Shown: positions 50,290 through 59,401 of the stretch, one piece after another | Position numbering within the stretch: the first letter of the stretch is position 1 | Layout: each line of letters begins with the position of its first letter | NCBI GenBank assembly: GCA_016859345.1 | Contig: CM029128.1 | Coordinates: 18,272,104 to 18,336,103, forward strand | Direction: 5' to 3' | Length of the DNA: 64,000 nucleotides | DNA from: Istiophorus platypterus | Taxonomy: Eukaryota; Chordata; Actinopteri; Istiophoriformes; Istiophoridae | Notes under the pieces: model-generated | The model's input: only the letters and a program-made list of their open reading frames with translations | Databases searched by the model: none | Told to the model about the DNA's origin: nothing | Program-made: the position numbers and the translations under genes

Positions 50290-51909
50290 TAGTGTTCAAA
50301 ATAATAGCAGTCCAATGTGACTAACCAGATTAATCACTGTTATTAGTATATTTTTTATTGCTACATGGCAAACGAGTTACCAGTAGTTGCAGTAGATTCT
50401 CAGAAAACCAACAAGACCCAGCATTCATGATATGCACGCTCTTAAGGCTGTGCAATTTGGCAATTAGTTGAAAGGGGTGTGTTCAAAAAACTAGCAGTGT
50501 CTGCCGTTGACTTTACAAATTCAGAACAATTTTGTACAAACTTTTTTGTTTCTAGGATTTAGCAATCCTGTGAATCACTAAACTAATATTTAGTTGTATG
50601 ACCACAGTTTTTTATAACTGCTTCACATCTGTGTGGCATGGAGTCAACCAACTTGTGGCACCTTTCAGCTGTTATTCCACTCCAAGATTCTTTAACAACA
50701 TTCCACAATTCATTTACATTTCTTGGTTTTGCTTCAGAAACAGCATTTTTGATGTCACCCCACAAGTTCTCGATTGGATTAAGGTCCGGGGATTGGGCTG
50801 GCCACTCCATAACATTAATTTTGTTGGTGTGGAACCAAGATTTTGCTCGTTTACTAGTGTGTTTGGGGTCATTGTCTTGTTGAAACACCGATTTCAAGGG
50901 CATGTCCTCTTCAGTATAAGATAGCATGACCTCTTCAAGTATTTTGACATATGCAAACTGATCCATGATCTAATGTATGCGATAAATAGGCCCAACACCA
51001 TAGTAGGAGAATAATGTCCATATCATGATGCTTGCACCACCATGCTTCACTGTCTTCACTGTGTACTGTGGCTTGAATTCAGAGTTTGGGGGTCGTCTCA
51101 CAAACTGTCTGCGGCCCTTGGACCCAAAAAGAACAATTTTACTCTCATCAGTCCACAAAATGTTCCTCCATTTCTCTTTAGGCCAGTTGATGTGTTCTTT
51201 GGCAAATTGTAACCTCTTCTGCACATGCCTTTTATTTAAAAGAGGGACTTTGCGGGGGATTCTTGTAAATAGATTAGCTTCACACACACGTCTTCTAACT
51301 GTCACAGTACTTACAGGTAACTCCAGACTGTCTTTGATCATCCTGGAGCTGATCATTGGCTGAGCCTTTGCCATTCTGGTTATTCTTTGATCCATTTTGA
51401 TGGTTGTCTTCCGTTTTCTGCCACGTGTCTCTGGTTTTGCTCTCCATTTTAAGGCATTGGAGATCATTTTAGCTGAACAGCCTATAATTTTTTGCACCTC
51501 TTTATAAGTTTTCCCCTCTCCAATCAACTTTTTAATCAAAGTACGCTGTTCTTCTGAACAATGTCTTGAACGACCCATTTTCCTCGGGCTTTCAAAGAGA
51601 AATGCATGTTCAACAAGTGCTGGCTTCATCCTTAAATAGGGGCCACCTGATTCATACCTTTTTTTTCACAAAATTGATGACCTCACTGAGTGAATGCCAC
51701 ACTGCTAGTTTTTTGAACACACCCCTTTCAACTAATTGCCCAATTGCACAGCCTTAAGGGCATGCATATCATGAATGCTGGGTCTTGTTGGTTTTCTGAG
51801 AATCTACTGCACCTACTGGTAACTCGTTTGCCATGTAGCAATAAAAATTATACTAATAACAGTGATTAATCTGGTTAGTCACATTGGACTGCTATTATTT
51901 TGAACACTA

Positions 51910-51974
<65 letters not shown>

Positions 51975-52586
51975 TGATTATATGGCGGTATAAATGAATA
52001 CCAACATTCAAATGTATATTTAATTAATCACTTTATTCACTTCATAAATGTTGTTTAGATACATTGACTATGATTAAACATGATTATTTCTAATTATATT
52101 TCTTAGTTGTATTCAATCATTTTAAAACATTTCCGGGTTTTGTTCCAGATGTTGCTTTTCGCTCCAGAGCAAAAGGCTCGTCTACAGGACTACTGCGCCT
52201 CCACTGTGTTTGTCAAGATTCTCACATTGAGAGGATATGGCTTCGATGATACATCCTTCCCACACATTTCTTTCCAGAAAAAGGTGAGAGCTATCTCATT
52301 TGCACTTTTTAAAAAAATAAAGAATCATCTTCCACTAACTTGCAGTGATGTTTGTTTGCTGCTCCTGCAGGCTGGGGATGCCTCGGTGGGTTGGGCTCTG
52401 GGCTATATGTTGAGTTTGAGCAATCTGCTGCCCGCAGAGAGAGTAGGGCTGAGGAAGGCCCTGACCCTGGGTGCCTGGGGAACGCTCATCTTCATCTTTG
52501 GCCTCTTCCTCACTGCAGTCCTGGTCTCCATCTTACTCCGAGCTTGTGATGTGATGAAGAAAGGAGGCAATGAAGGCACCATCTAG
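37798..52586 (+). CDS. entpd2: Ecto-nucleoside triphosphate diphosphohydrolase 2 (gene span)
   Basis: A cell-surface enzyme of the CD39 family that hydrolyses extracellular ATP, with less activity on ADP, and so shapes purinergic signalling. Nine exons join to 503 residues (human ENTPD2 has 495). Order: short cytosolic N-end, TM1 (about 8-28), extracellular domain with the five apyrase regions DAGSSHT, GATAGMR, GQEEGAYGW, DFGGASTQ and GWALGYML, then TM2 (about 468-490) and a short tail. The catalytic Glu lies in GQEEGAYGW. ENTPD2 rather than ENTPD8 is favoured by YLLENFIKYG and FSFDSCPFSQCSF. The teleost a/b paralogue is not resolved. Introns 6 and 7 carry DNA transposons, which do not disturb the exons. 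Confidence 0.94.
38549..38980. mobile_element. MITE-like non-autonomous DNA transposon
   Basis: It starts TTATTAGGAACACC and ends CTAATAAACTGGCAACTGAG then TGTATAT, so its ends are roughly inverted copies of each other. The same terminal signature (TATACACTCACCGAGCAC, then TTTATTAG) begins the relic at 48031. No coding capacity remains. Confidence 0.6.
40056..40110. repeat. Interrupted (GT)n microsatellite
   Basis: A GT-rich tract with CTAT, GAG and GCG interruptions, in entpd2 intron 1. Confidence 0.85.
42136..42253 (+). CDS. entpd2: entpd2 exon 2 with apyrase region 1 (residues 40-79)
   Basis: Encodes YGIVLDAGSSHTALYIYKWP then ADKQNGTGVVTQHSECHAK. DAGSSHT is ACR1, the phosphate-binding loop of the actin/hsp70-like fold. 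It ends one base into Gly (AAGG|GTAGGT). Confidence 0.95.
42254..44104 (+). other. entpd2 intron 2
   Basis: A 1.9-kb AT-rich intron with a run of 11 C at 42967-42977. No gene or clear transposon was seen. Confidence 0.7.
44105..44255 (+). CDS. entpd2: entpd2 exon 3 with apyrase region 2 (residues 79-129)
   Basis: Encodes GGISSYAGQQGAAARSLEAC then LNQAVKDVPKERHQLTPVYL and GATAGMRLL. GATAGMR is ACR2. It ends two bases into a His codon at CTGCA|GTGAGT, completed in exon 4. Confidence 0.95.
44256..45570 (+). other. entpd2 intron 3
   Basis: A 1.3-kb AT-rich intron with nothing recognisable. Confidence 0.7.
45571..45730 (+). CDS. entpd2: entpd2 exon 4 with apyrase region 3 (residues 129-182)
   Basis: Encodes HISSPEQSSQILQEVGHKIQ then SYPFNYRGAAILSGQEEGAY and GWVTVNYLLENFIK. 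GQEEGAYGW is ACR3 with the catalytic Glu. It ends in phase 0. Confidence 0.95.
45762..45792. repeat. Perfect 12-bp inverted repeat with 7-nt loop
   Basis: CACTGTTGGCAG, TGCTGTG loop, CTGCCAACAGTG, located 32 nt after exon 4 of entpd2. It would fold near the donor in the pre-mRNA. Confidence 0.8.
46288..46515 (+). CDS. entpd2: entpd2 exon 5 with apyrase region 4 (residues 183-258)
   Basis: Encodes YGFVGHWFSPGRPTVGALDF then GGASTQITFVTQEEVEDKQD and SLYTHSFLCYGQDQVLKRLL. DFGGASTQ is ACR4. It is in phase 0 at both ends. Confidence 0.95.
46516..47569 (+). other. entpd2 intron 5
   Basis: A 1.05-kb AT-rich intron. No exon or repeat was recognised. Confidence 0.7.
47570..47836 (+). CDS. entpd2: entpd2 exon 6 (residues 259-347)
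   Basis: A Cys-rich extracellular segment: SQGYPGTVDHPCYPAGHSRN, then IFDSPCTSKY, VQGSGHYEHCLGNVSEIFSF and DSCPFSQCSFDKVFQPNVTG. It starts after CTCTCTCAG; a second AG six bases later (TCTCAG) is also in frame and would drop Ser-Gln. It ends ATG|GTAAGA. Confidence 0.93.
48031..48895 (-). mobile_element. Relic mariner-superfamily transposon in entpd2 intron 6
   Basis: Read on the - strand, the segment keeps recognisable transposase pieces: WSDESGFLL (first catalytic Asp, near 48600) and SQSPDLSPVENLWDVVEQKI (third catalytic acid, near 48270), the latter followed by an interrupted C-terminal tail. The left end is TATACACTCACCGAGCAC, then TTTATTAG. The other terminus was not found. Stops and frameshifts make it a dead copy. 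I recognise it as a repeat widespread in fish; the exact subfamily needs RepeatMasker. Confidence 0.75.
49018..49340. repeat. Dispersed teleost repeat
   Basis: The cores CAGCATAAAGACTAGAAACA and CCTACCAACACCTGTAAAGC, then CTCACTAAC, and the downstream GGAAGTTCATTCCCCCAGGA match a very common short interspersed repeat of percomorph fish as I remember it. Its class is not certain. Confidence 0.55.
49802..49921 (+). CDS. entpd2: entpd2 exon 7 (residues 348-387)
   Basis: Encodes AFSAFFYIHSFLKQITGITV then STPSQLEEAARAVCNMSFSQ. The FSAFFY core is an ENTPD signature. It is in phase 0 at both ends; the donor is CAA|GTAATG. Confidence 0.95.
50203..50286. repeat. (TA)n microsatellite left of the Tc1 element
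   Basis: About 42 TA units ending at the left terminus of the transposon; the matching tract continues at 51913-51964 on the other side. The element therefore inserted into one TA array. Confidence 0.9.
50287..51912 (-). mobile_element. Nearly intact Tc1-like transposon
   Basis: 1626 bp with long terminal inverted repeats of about 214 bp (50287-50500 and 51699-51912) whose outer ends are CAGTAGTGTTC and GAACACTACTG, flanked by the TA target duplication. One transposase gene runs leftward inside. The inverted repeats differ at only a few visible positions, which suggests recent insertion. It sits in entpd2 intron 7, antisense to that gene. Confidence 0.95.
50583..51578 (-). pseudogene. Tc1-like DD34E transposase with one in-frame stop
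   Basis: The enzyme cuts and pastes the element at TA. Start MGRSRHCSEEQR at 51578. The N-terminal half has two helix-turn-helix DNA-binding regions (KTYKEVQKIIGCS and PVSTVTVRRRV) with a GRKRKT linker. Catalytic residues are Asp in WTDESK, Asp in FQQDND and Glu in NPIENLW; exactly 34 residues separate the last two. A TAG at 50970-50972 (between IYRIH and IMDQF) splits it, while both halves stay in the same frame. The C-end is KNCGHTTKY. About 330 residues, normal for Tc1. As it stands no full-length enzyme is made. Confidence 0.93.
51913..51964. repeat. (TA)n microsatellite right of the Tc1 element
   Basis: A continuation of the TA array on the right side of the transposon. Confidence 0.9.
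52149..52283 (+). CDS. entpd2: entpd2 exon 8 (residues 388-432)
   Basis: Encodes MLLFAPEQKARLQDYCASTV then FVKILTLRGYGFDDTSFPHI and SFQKK. RLQDYCA and GYGFD are family-typical. It is in phase 0 at both ends. Confidence 0.95.
52371..52586 (+). CDS. entpd2: entpd2 exon 9 with apyrase region 5, TM2 and stop (residues 433-503)
   Basis: Encodes AGDASVGWALGYMLSLSNLL then PAERVGLRKALTLGAWGTLI and FIFGLFLTAVLVSILLRACD, ending NEGTI and TAG. GWALGYML is ACR5; the hydrophobic run is the C-terminal anchor. Confidence 0.95.
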   Translation, partial: AGDASVGWALGYMLSLSNLLPAERVGLRKALTLGAWGTLIFIFGLFLTAVLVSILLRACDVMKKGGNEGTI

Positions 52587-52830
52587 ATATGCAACAGCAC
52601 ACAGTGTTGTCAGAAAAGGGAACCACAGTTAGGCATTTTTGTTTTTTTGGCTTTGGCAGAGCCATCACAGTGAAAAACATGACCAAATATTCTCTTACTG
52701 CCCCGTAGGTTTAAGACAGAGCACTCCCCTGGGGGCATTGCCACTACGGGGGGGGGGGGGTCTGATTGTGAATTTAATTCTATTAATTTTTTTTCCTCAA
52801 ATTTTGCTTTTATGCAATGCAAAAAAAAAA

Positions 52831-52836
52831 AATAAA
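52831..52836 (+). terminator. Polyadenylation signal, proximal (entpd2)
   Basis: AATAAA about 245 nt after the entpd2 stop codon, giving a short 3' UTR. Confidence 0.6.
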
Positions 52837-54103
52837 GTACACTGGAGATTAAAACCAGTTTAGTTTGTAAGAATTTACTACTTTTAAAATGTTTTTGTAT
52901 TCAAAGCTATTTTTCAGGTGCTAGTTTTTATTCATATTTTAATCCATCCAGTTCTGTTTACAGAGTTTAACAGAAAATAATCAATAGCTTTCAGATGAGG
53001 GGAACACCAGATGTTTGCACATTATAATCATTTGTTAGCAGAAACAAACTCTAGTCTCTGGTCACGTTGAAGCTGTCATCATGAGGCAGTTATGTTTTTT
53101 TCCTATAAACCTTGTGTCACACAGACAGGAGGAATAATTTTGGCAGACATGAATCACTGCTTTGCAAAACCTGGGTCAGTAATGGGGACATTGAGGGCAG
53201 AAGGAGTAGTCACAGTCTTTCAGCAAAAATGCATTGGTCAAACCTGTGCTTTCAAAATAGAGGTTGAAATCTGATAGAAGAGAGCTCTTGATGGACACCC
53301 TTTGTTTCTACCAAAATATTAAATTATTCACAGAATATATATTTAGTGTTTTTTAACAGTAATGTAGATTTTAGTCATGTATTCAGTAATTAATTTCATT
53401 CATTACATATCAAGCTACATGCAAAAAAAGACCATGGATCAGTTTGCATTTCAGGCAACACCTGTCTCTGTAATGAAATACAGTGTCCCTGCAACAAATA
53501 GCCATGTTTTAAATCCTTATGATGGTCAGTTTTCGTTGACATTGTGTCAGAGAGATGTGATTGGTTTACGCTGACATATGTAGCGTTGCTGTACTGCATT
53601 GTATTATATTGCCAGCAATGTTTTACTCTTTAAAATAGTGTTCATAAGATACTGTTTTGGACTTGATTACACAAAGTTTGTTGCTTTTATTGTGCCCATG
53701 CAGTCAGCATTATAGGGTGAGTTAAAATGTAAAAACTTTTTAACCTTTCAAAAATTTAAATATTGTCAATAGAGATGATAAACATCAATATTAATTCACA
53801 ATTTAAGGCAAATCATTGGTCATATACATGATCATTTACTGCAAGAAGTTGATGCTGAAACATATTCTATAGAAAAATTCAGTGTGTATAAAGGTAAAGG
53901 CAACTCATAACATGCAGCTGTTCTAAAAGAATAAAGAATTTTCTAGCAGACATTCATGTATCATAGCCATTAAAGACCCCAGATGTTGAATTGTCACAAG
54001 TGTGACAGTAAATTTAACACATTTTATATCTTACCAACAATGTAACAATCAGCCACATTTCTCTTTGTGTGCCCATGTTGTATTTTTATACCCAAGATAA
54101 CAA

Positions 54104-54109
54104 AATAAA
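54104..54109 (+). terminator. Polyadenylation signal, distal (entpd2)
   Basis: AATAAA followed directly by a T/GT-rich stretch, as in efficient cleavage sites. It would give a 1.5-kb 3' UTR and is an alternative to the proximal signal. Confidence 0.5.
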
Positions 54110-54760
54110 AGTTTTTTCTTTGTGCAAGAAGCCTGTTTTATTTCTATTTAGCTATTTTTAGGCTCGTTTCCTTTCTTGGTCTCCTCTAAACTACAACTTC
54201 CAGGATGCTTTGCTTTACGGATGTACCAAACGCTTTCGGGGACCTCCAGTATAGTCGCATCACCTTCAGAATTAAAGGAAGGATTTTTTTAAGTAAGGTA
54301 GATTTTAAGTAATGTGATTTGCTATGTAACGCAAAGATCAGTACTTGGGGACAGCAAAATAATATATTATGGAAGAAATTCAAGGAAAATATATTTTGTG
54401 TAACAAAATCACAATTGTAAAGCACATATGATATAAATAAAGGGAAAGGTTAGGGGAGGAGGGGAGTGGTTATCGCGCCGCAAAATAATAATGATAATGA
54501 TAATTATCATTATGACTATACAAAAACCGAGATTCATTGTCAACATAAACATCAGAAAAACAGGGCAAAACAAACGAAAATAACAGGATAGGTAAAGGTA
54601 ATGTTAAAAAGAGGAAACAACACGTGGACGATGTTACTAGCGTACTTTAATTCTACACGCAGACGTTAATATTACTCTTTTATTTTGAAGGCCGTGGCCG
54701 GAAGCGGGCTTGTTGTTGCCGCATGGCGGAAGTAGCGTGACAGCAGAGGAACCGCCGTAG

Positions 54761-54850
54761 CTTCGTGTAGCGTCGTGTAGCTTCGTGTAGCTTCGTGTAG
54801 CGTCGTGTAGCTTCGTGTAGCGTCGTGTAGCTTCGTGTAGCGTCGCGTAG
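54761..54850. repeat. 10-bp minisatellite just upstream of phpt1
   Basis: Nine tandem 10-mers of the form CTTCGTGTAG or CGTCGTGTAG (the last is CGTCGCGTAG). The two variants largely alternate (T G T T G T G T G). Followed at once by GCTCTGGTTC copies. It ends 82 bp before the first phpt1 ATG, so it lies in the promoter or 5' leader. Confidence 0.9.
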
Positions 54851-54932
54851 CTCTGGTTCAAAGCTCTGGTTCTGGTTCATATAGCTAGTCCCGTCCGTCG
54901 GTTTGCCGGCGCTACTGCCGAGGAGCTTGGAC

Positions 54933-55098
54933 ATGTGCAGCCAGACGAGGGCTGCCGCCCTGATGGCGAACGTCCCCCGGGCAGACATCGACCCGTCCGG
55001 CGTGTTCAAGTACGTCCTGATCCGGGTGCACAGCAGAGAGGAGGGCGACGACTCTGAGATAGATATAGTCCGAGGATACGGCTGGGCCGAGTACCACG
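54933..55098 (+). CDS. phpt1: phpt1 exon 1
   Basis: Encodes MCSQTRAAALMANVPRADID then PSGVFKYVLIRVHSREEGDD and SEIDIVRGYGWAEYH. It ends one base into Ala (CACG|GTGAGT). It includes the catalytic His. Confidence 0.93.
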
Positions 55099-56622
55099 GT
55101 GAGTCCGGAGCCCCGGAACCGGAGGGGAGCACCGGGGCTTCATGGCGAGACCCGCACATTCAGTTGTCAGCTTATCAGGAGCAGCTAGATGCAACTGATG
55201 CAGTCTAATACAGCAGCCCTGCAGCGAAACCCACCGCCACTGTATAAAGAAACGGAGAAATTAAAAAGAAACGAGTGTAAGAAGCTGAGGTACAACGCAG
55301 CATCGTATTCGTATATACTGGATTCACCCGAGGTGATAATAGAAGCTTTGAAATGTAAGACTTCAGATGCCTTAAATGGAAATAAAGTCAAATACAATAC
55401 ATAATCTTTTGGGTGTTTCCTTTTTATTTATGCATTAGAAATGAAACTCTTCGCATTAAGTGGTGGCAGGTCTATGCTGGCCTCTGCTGAACAACAGTGA
55501 AATGCCACACATCTTCACCTCATTTCCTGTGGTGAGATTTGTAAAACTCATGTCACAATGAAAAACAATTAATTTGTTTTCAATTAGGGACGAAAAGGCA
55601 AAAAAAAACCCAACCCCCAAAACGTATTTAACATACACATTATAATTGCATATAATACAGGTAACAGTTTGTGTTGTATTTCAACTGACCTGATCTGCAG
55701 GGTTATATCAGAAGTGTATTCATTTACACTCGTAAGTCTGTATCTTAGGCACAGAACCTGCAGGTTTGTCCAACAAGTCATTGTCCTCATCAAAAACACC
55801 AGATGGAGGCTGCACTTCTACACAACAAGCAGTCATTTATGATGATGAACAAACATAATTTATGGACAGCTGGCGTCTCAACACTAGTAGCTTCAGTCAT
55901 GAGTTTAGTACAAACAGATATGGTGCTAAAGCCAAAATTCATGTCACCGTTGTTCTTTGTGAAAATATGTATTTATTGATGCCAAAATTGGTAGTTCAGA
56001 TTATTCCTCTTTCCTAATTAAATTAGAAATGCTGAGCATTTGTATTTTACATTGTAATAAATAATATTTTGGAAGAAACATTAAAAACAAACTCTTTATG
56101 TATTGCTCAACTGTCACATACCTTTTCTTGTAGCTGACATCTATGAAAAAGTTTCAGAGGAGCTGGAAAAAGATGGCTACCTGGACTGTGAGTGCATTGG
56201 AGGAGGGAGGATCAAACATGATGCCCAGGCCAAGAAGATCCACGTCTACGGATACTCCATGGTGAGATAATCTTGCAGGAAAAAACAATGAGGTTTTTTG
56301 GACAATAATTGTCCATACAGAAATTGTCCCCTAATAAATCAAAACAAAACTATCAGCTAAAAGAGGCTCAAAGGTTCTGTAGATCTGTATAGTTGTCTGA
56401 TTATTATGAGTGATCCCTTTCACATTATCATTAAATAAAATGTTGATATAAAATCTTTAATGTTTCAGCTTAAATGAAACATTATTTTATTATTGAAGTG
56501 GAGCATTTATTTGGTATTTTTCATTGCAGGGATTCGGAAGAGCAAACCATGCGGTAACTACTGAGAAACTAAAGGCTCGGTATCCGGACTACGAAGTTAC
56601 CTGGGACAATGAAGGATATTGA
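54933..56622 (+). CDS. phpt1: 14-kDa phosphohistidine phosphatase (gene span)
   Basis: A cytosolic phosphatase that removes phosphate from histidine in proteins. Three exons give 128 residues from ATG 54933 or 118 from ATG 54963; human PHPT1 has 125. Conserved blocks are GVFKYVLIRVHS, IVRGYGWAEYH with the catalytic His (His53 in human), CECIGGGRI, HVYGYSMGFGRANHAVTTEK and YPDYEVTW. ATG 54933 is the first AUG in frame and has G at -3, but ATG 54963 (MANVPRADID) is also plausible. It lies in a small GC-rich island. The next gene to the right is mamdc4-like, as in human. Confidence 0.95.
55099..56133 (+). other. phpt1 intron 1
   Basis: A 1.0-kb AT-rich intron with no recognisable content beyond splice sites. 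Confidence 0.75.
56134..56261 (+). CDS. phpt1: phpt1 exon 2
   Basis: Encodes DIYEKVSEELEKDGYLDCEC then IGGGRIKHDAQAKKIHVYGY and SM. It ends in phase 0 at ATG|GTGAGA. Confidence 0.95.
56530..56622 (+). CDS. phpt1: phpt1 exon 3 with stop
   Basis: Encodes GFGRANHAVTTEKLKARYPD then YEVTWDNEGY and TGA. The C-terminal block aligns with human through the final GY. Confidence 0.95.
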   Translation, partial: GFGRANHAVTTEKLKARYPDYEVTWDNEGY

Positions 56623-56888
56623 ACTGAGAACAGTCTTTGGTGGACTCCCTTTCTTCTGGACTGACACAGTGCTTATCTTTAACCCCTTATGAGAAGGCAG
56701 AACATGTCATTAACAACCTTAATGAGTGTGATAAGGAGCTTTTTATAATCACGTTAAATATTTTGACTGCAACTGAAACACAGTGAGAAGCCTGGTTATC
56801 CTTATTTTGGCTTATTCTTATGTTACAATTTTAGTACAAAAATAGTTGATTTTGTTGATTTTCACATTTTTACTTTGTGTAGGTCCGA

Positions 56889-56894
56889 AATAAA
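56889..56894 (+). terminator. Polyadenylation signal of phpt1
   Basis: AATAAA 267 nt after the stop codon, the first one in the 3' flank. Confidence 0.6.
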
Positions 56895-57637
56895 AATACA
56901 TGATTGTGATGGTGACATTCGAAAATTCAAGTATGAAATCAGAAAATAAGTTGAATTATAAAATAAATAGCTGTGGATGGACATACATTTTGGATCCGAC
57001 TTGTTTTAGATCCAGGTAGGATCTGGGTCAACCTAATAATGGCAACACGTTGAAAATTGAACCTTGCTGTAAAACTCCCCATTCATTCCTTATCTTACAT
57101 TCAGCTGTCAGCAGTTGCATGCCTGGCAGCTTACCACCTGAAAACTGCTGATAAATGTTGTTTCCTTAATTTAATGATAATAGGAAATGAACTTGATAGC
57201 CCTCCAAGATTAGGAGTGTGCCTAAGTATTTTAAAATTTGATAACAGTATAACAGTGATAATCACTGTGATATAAATTAGAGAATACTAGATATGCTGTT
57301 GACTTGAGTACTTCTGGATATTGAACGTGCATTAATCGATTGTTCTTGGACACTCGGGGGCATAATAATAGGCTGTAAACACATCAATGACATTTTTTCA
57401 CCTTACAAAGTTGATGCCAAATGTGTTAGCAAACCTTTGCTAGCAGATAGAGAGCAGCACTAGCATTCATTTGGTGCCATTTATCTGAGATGCCCTTTGC
57501 TGAAACTAGCTGCCTGCTATTAAAAGAAACAGTGCTATTGAATTATGAAACTTAATAAAAGAAAAAAAAAAAAAAAAAACAGGAAAGTGCCGTAAGACCA
57601 AAGGAATTAGCTGAAAAAGAGTAATATGACCGGTAGA

Positions 57638-57715
57638 GCTGGGGATATTTTAGTTTAGCCTAGTTTAGCTTTAACTTAGCCTAGAAGCAGAGAGAAACGA
57701 TTAGCGTAGCTCCAT
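57638..57715. repeat. Second fragment of the dispersed teleost repeat
   Basis: Runs of TTTAGCCTAG then CTTAGCCTAGAAGCAGAGAG followed by AAACGATTAGCGTAGCTCCA echo the same common fish repeat as the 49018 copy (there: CTTAGTTCAGCATAAAGAC). It is diverged and short. Confidence 0.4.
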
Positions 57716-57939
57716 CAAAAGTTAAAAATGTTCCTTCTAACAACTATTAAACTGTCATATTTAAATGCTGTAAATTTTGTTGGCAAGCTACTTGCAGATA
57801 TATCCAAAAATCAGATTAGCTGCATTCACAGTAAAGTTATAGAGCTCAATAATGACAATTCTGAATGACTAAGGTGCAGTGTTGTGTGACTAATCAATCA
57901 AAAATTATAATAAAACAGGTTCTGTCTCTTTAGCTAAAT

Positions 57940-58650
57940 ACCAAGCAATGGGATCAGGAAGAAATATAAAGTGAAGTTAGAAGCACAGTCAGTAAATTAC
58001 CTGGGAGTGTTAATCCCTCAGGAATTTAACAAACTACAACATAACAAATAATAGCATGCAGAAAGATATGAGGAAATGGTCAACAATAGTGGTGGACTGA
58101 AAATGAATGTGCTGCTAAGTTTGCTAAAGGTTGCCTCTTCTTATCACTACCAGTCTGAGATACATTGTTTTTTGGTGACTCCTATACTGTCAAGCTGGAT
58201 GGAAACACACTGAGCAAAAACTGGATCAGGGTCAACCTCATGCCAGGCTATTTGGAAAAAATGATGCAGACCAAAAGAGAGAAAATTCTATTTTAGAGGA
58301 ATTTCCGAAAATATGTAATAAGAGAGAAAAACACAAACTTAGGATTTGGCCTTCTTGGACCCTCATGTTTAGACCTGGAGAAATAGGTAATACATTTGTA
58401 TATCTAAGGAAAAAAGCAAGGACCTATGAACAAGGCTCAGGGCTCAAGGGCTCAGTATAATTGAATAGGTGGGTTATGTTCTCAGCTGATCTGAAAAGAT
58501 TGGATCAAAGTTTTGTAAAGAGATACACAGGATACAGGTATAAATAAAAACTGCTGTGAAGTTAAAGGAAGGTGTATAATTTCGCATATTTTTGAGCAAG
58601 GCTACCAGTTTCTATCTGGATCCAGTTATAGGATAAGCTCAACCAAAAAA
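57940..58650 (+). mobile_element. Possible fossil of an L1-type retrotransposon
   Basis: Broken + strand frames read like the C-terminal part of a LINE-1 ORF2 protein: VNYLGVLIPQEFN, then LKMNVLLSLLKV, then IWKK...REKILF, in the order typical of that region. Many stops and frameshifts. This is a judgement from remembered patterns, so the assignment is tentative. Confidence 0.4.
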
Positions 58651-59346
58651 AATAACCACACATAATTGTAGTTCAATTAATTAAATTGAGTTCATTATAA
58701 ATGGTGGCCACAACGAAGCATTACTGGTTGCCTCGATTCCTCCATCTCGGCTAAAAGAACTATAGAAGTGGCAAAAGTGGCTGCAAAGACACTATCACAA
58801 GGTTTAAAAAATGGCTAAATTTAGTCTAATTTCTTTTTATCTGAAGGCTAGAAGTAACAATAACTGTGGTGGAATAATGTGTGAATGCTCTTAAATTGGA
58901 AAAACTTTTTCCCATTCTGCCTACATAGTATAATTACAGGATGAGACATCTAGAAACTCTCGGTGAAACTAAGTTCCCTTAAACAAGGCACATTACCTCC
59001 CACTGCTCTTGCAAAGCTAAAAGTCAGTGATATCACAGAATGATAATGTAACTTGTGGTGTGATTTTTGTGTAGATGACAATGCTGTTTTCCCCTATATG
59101 GTTCTACATGCCTCTTAACAGCTGTGCCTACGTCACTTATTGTGCAATGTACGAATGTGTCCCATAGAAATCTGTCATTGGGAGGAAATTATTTTATGAT
59201 GGGTATTTTTTTTGCACTTGCATGCTGGGTGAATGTAAAGTCCAGTTGTTATCTCTCAGAAACAGAGAAGAGGTCAGAGTCAGCTAGTAAAGACGCTCCA
59301 GGTTGCATTCAAACCTTCAGACTGATCTGGTGGAAGAGGAAAAAAG

Positions 59347-59401
59347 ATGTTACATTGGAGGAGCTCAGCCCTCATCAGTCTGTTGCTGATTCTGCACTGG
59401 G
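59347..59401 (+). CDS. mamdc4: mamdc4 exon 1, signal peptide
   Basis: Encodes MLHWRSSALISLLLILHW, a clear signal peptide with one basic residue ahead of the hydrophobic core. A at -3 gives a good start context. It ends one base into Ala (GGG|GTAAGG). Confidence 0.85.

Larger units (their letters stand above)
52587..54760 (+). other. entpd2 3' UTR and entpd2-phpt1 intergenic region
   Basis: Holds two polyadenylation candidates (52831 and 54104) and a run of 13 G (52748-52760). No gene was recognised between the stop codon and the phpt1 promoter. Confidence 0.7.
56895..59346 (+). other. phpt1-mamdc4 intergenic region
   Basis: AT-rich, gene-free. It holds a poly-A run (57562-57579), a fragment of the dispersed repeat also seen at 49018 (about 57638-57715) and a possible L1-type relic (57940-58650). 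Confidence 0.65.

Noticed and set aside
50598..50924. 108-residue + strand open frame inside the Tc1 element
   Set aside because: Antisense shadow of the transposase C-terminal half.
54680..55159. 159-residue open frame on the - strand across the phpt1 promoter and first exon
   Set aside because: It is antisense to a confirmed exon and its repetitive part (ATRSYTKLHE-like) is just the minisatellite translated. No splice or start evidence.
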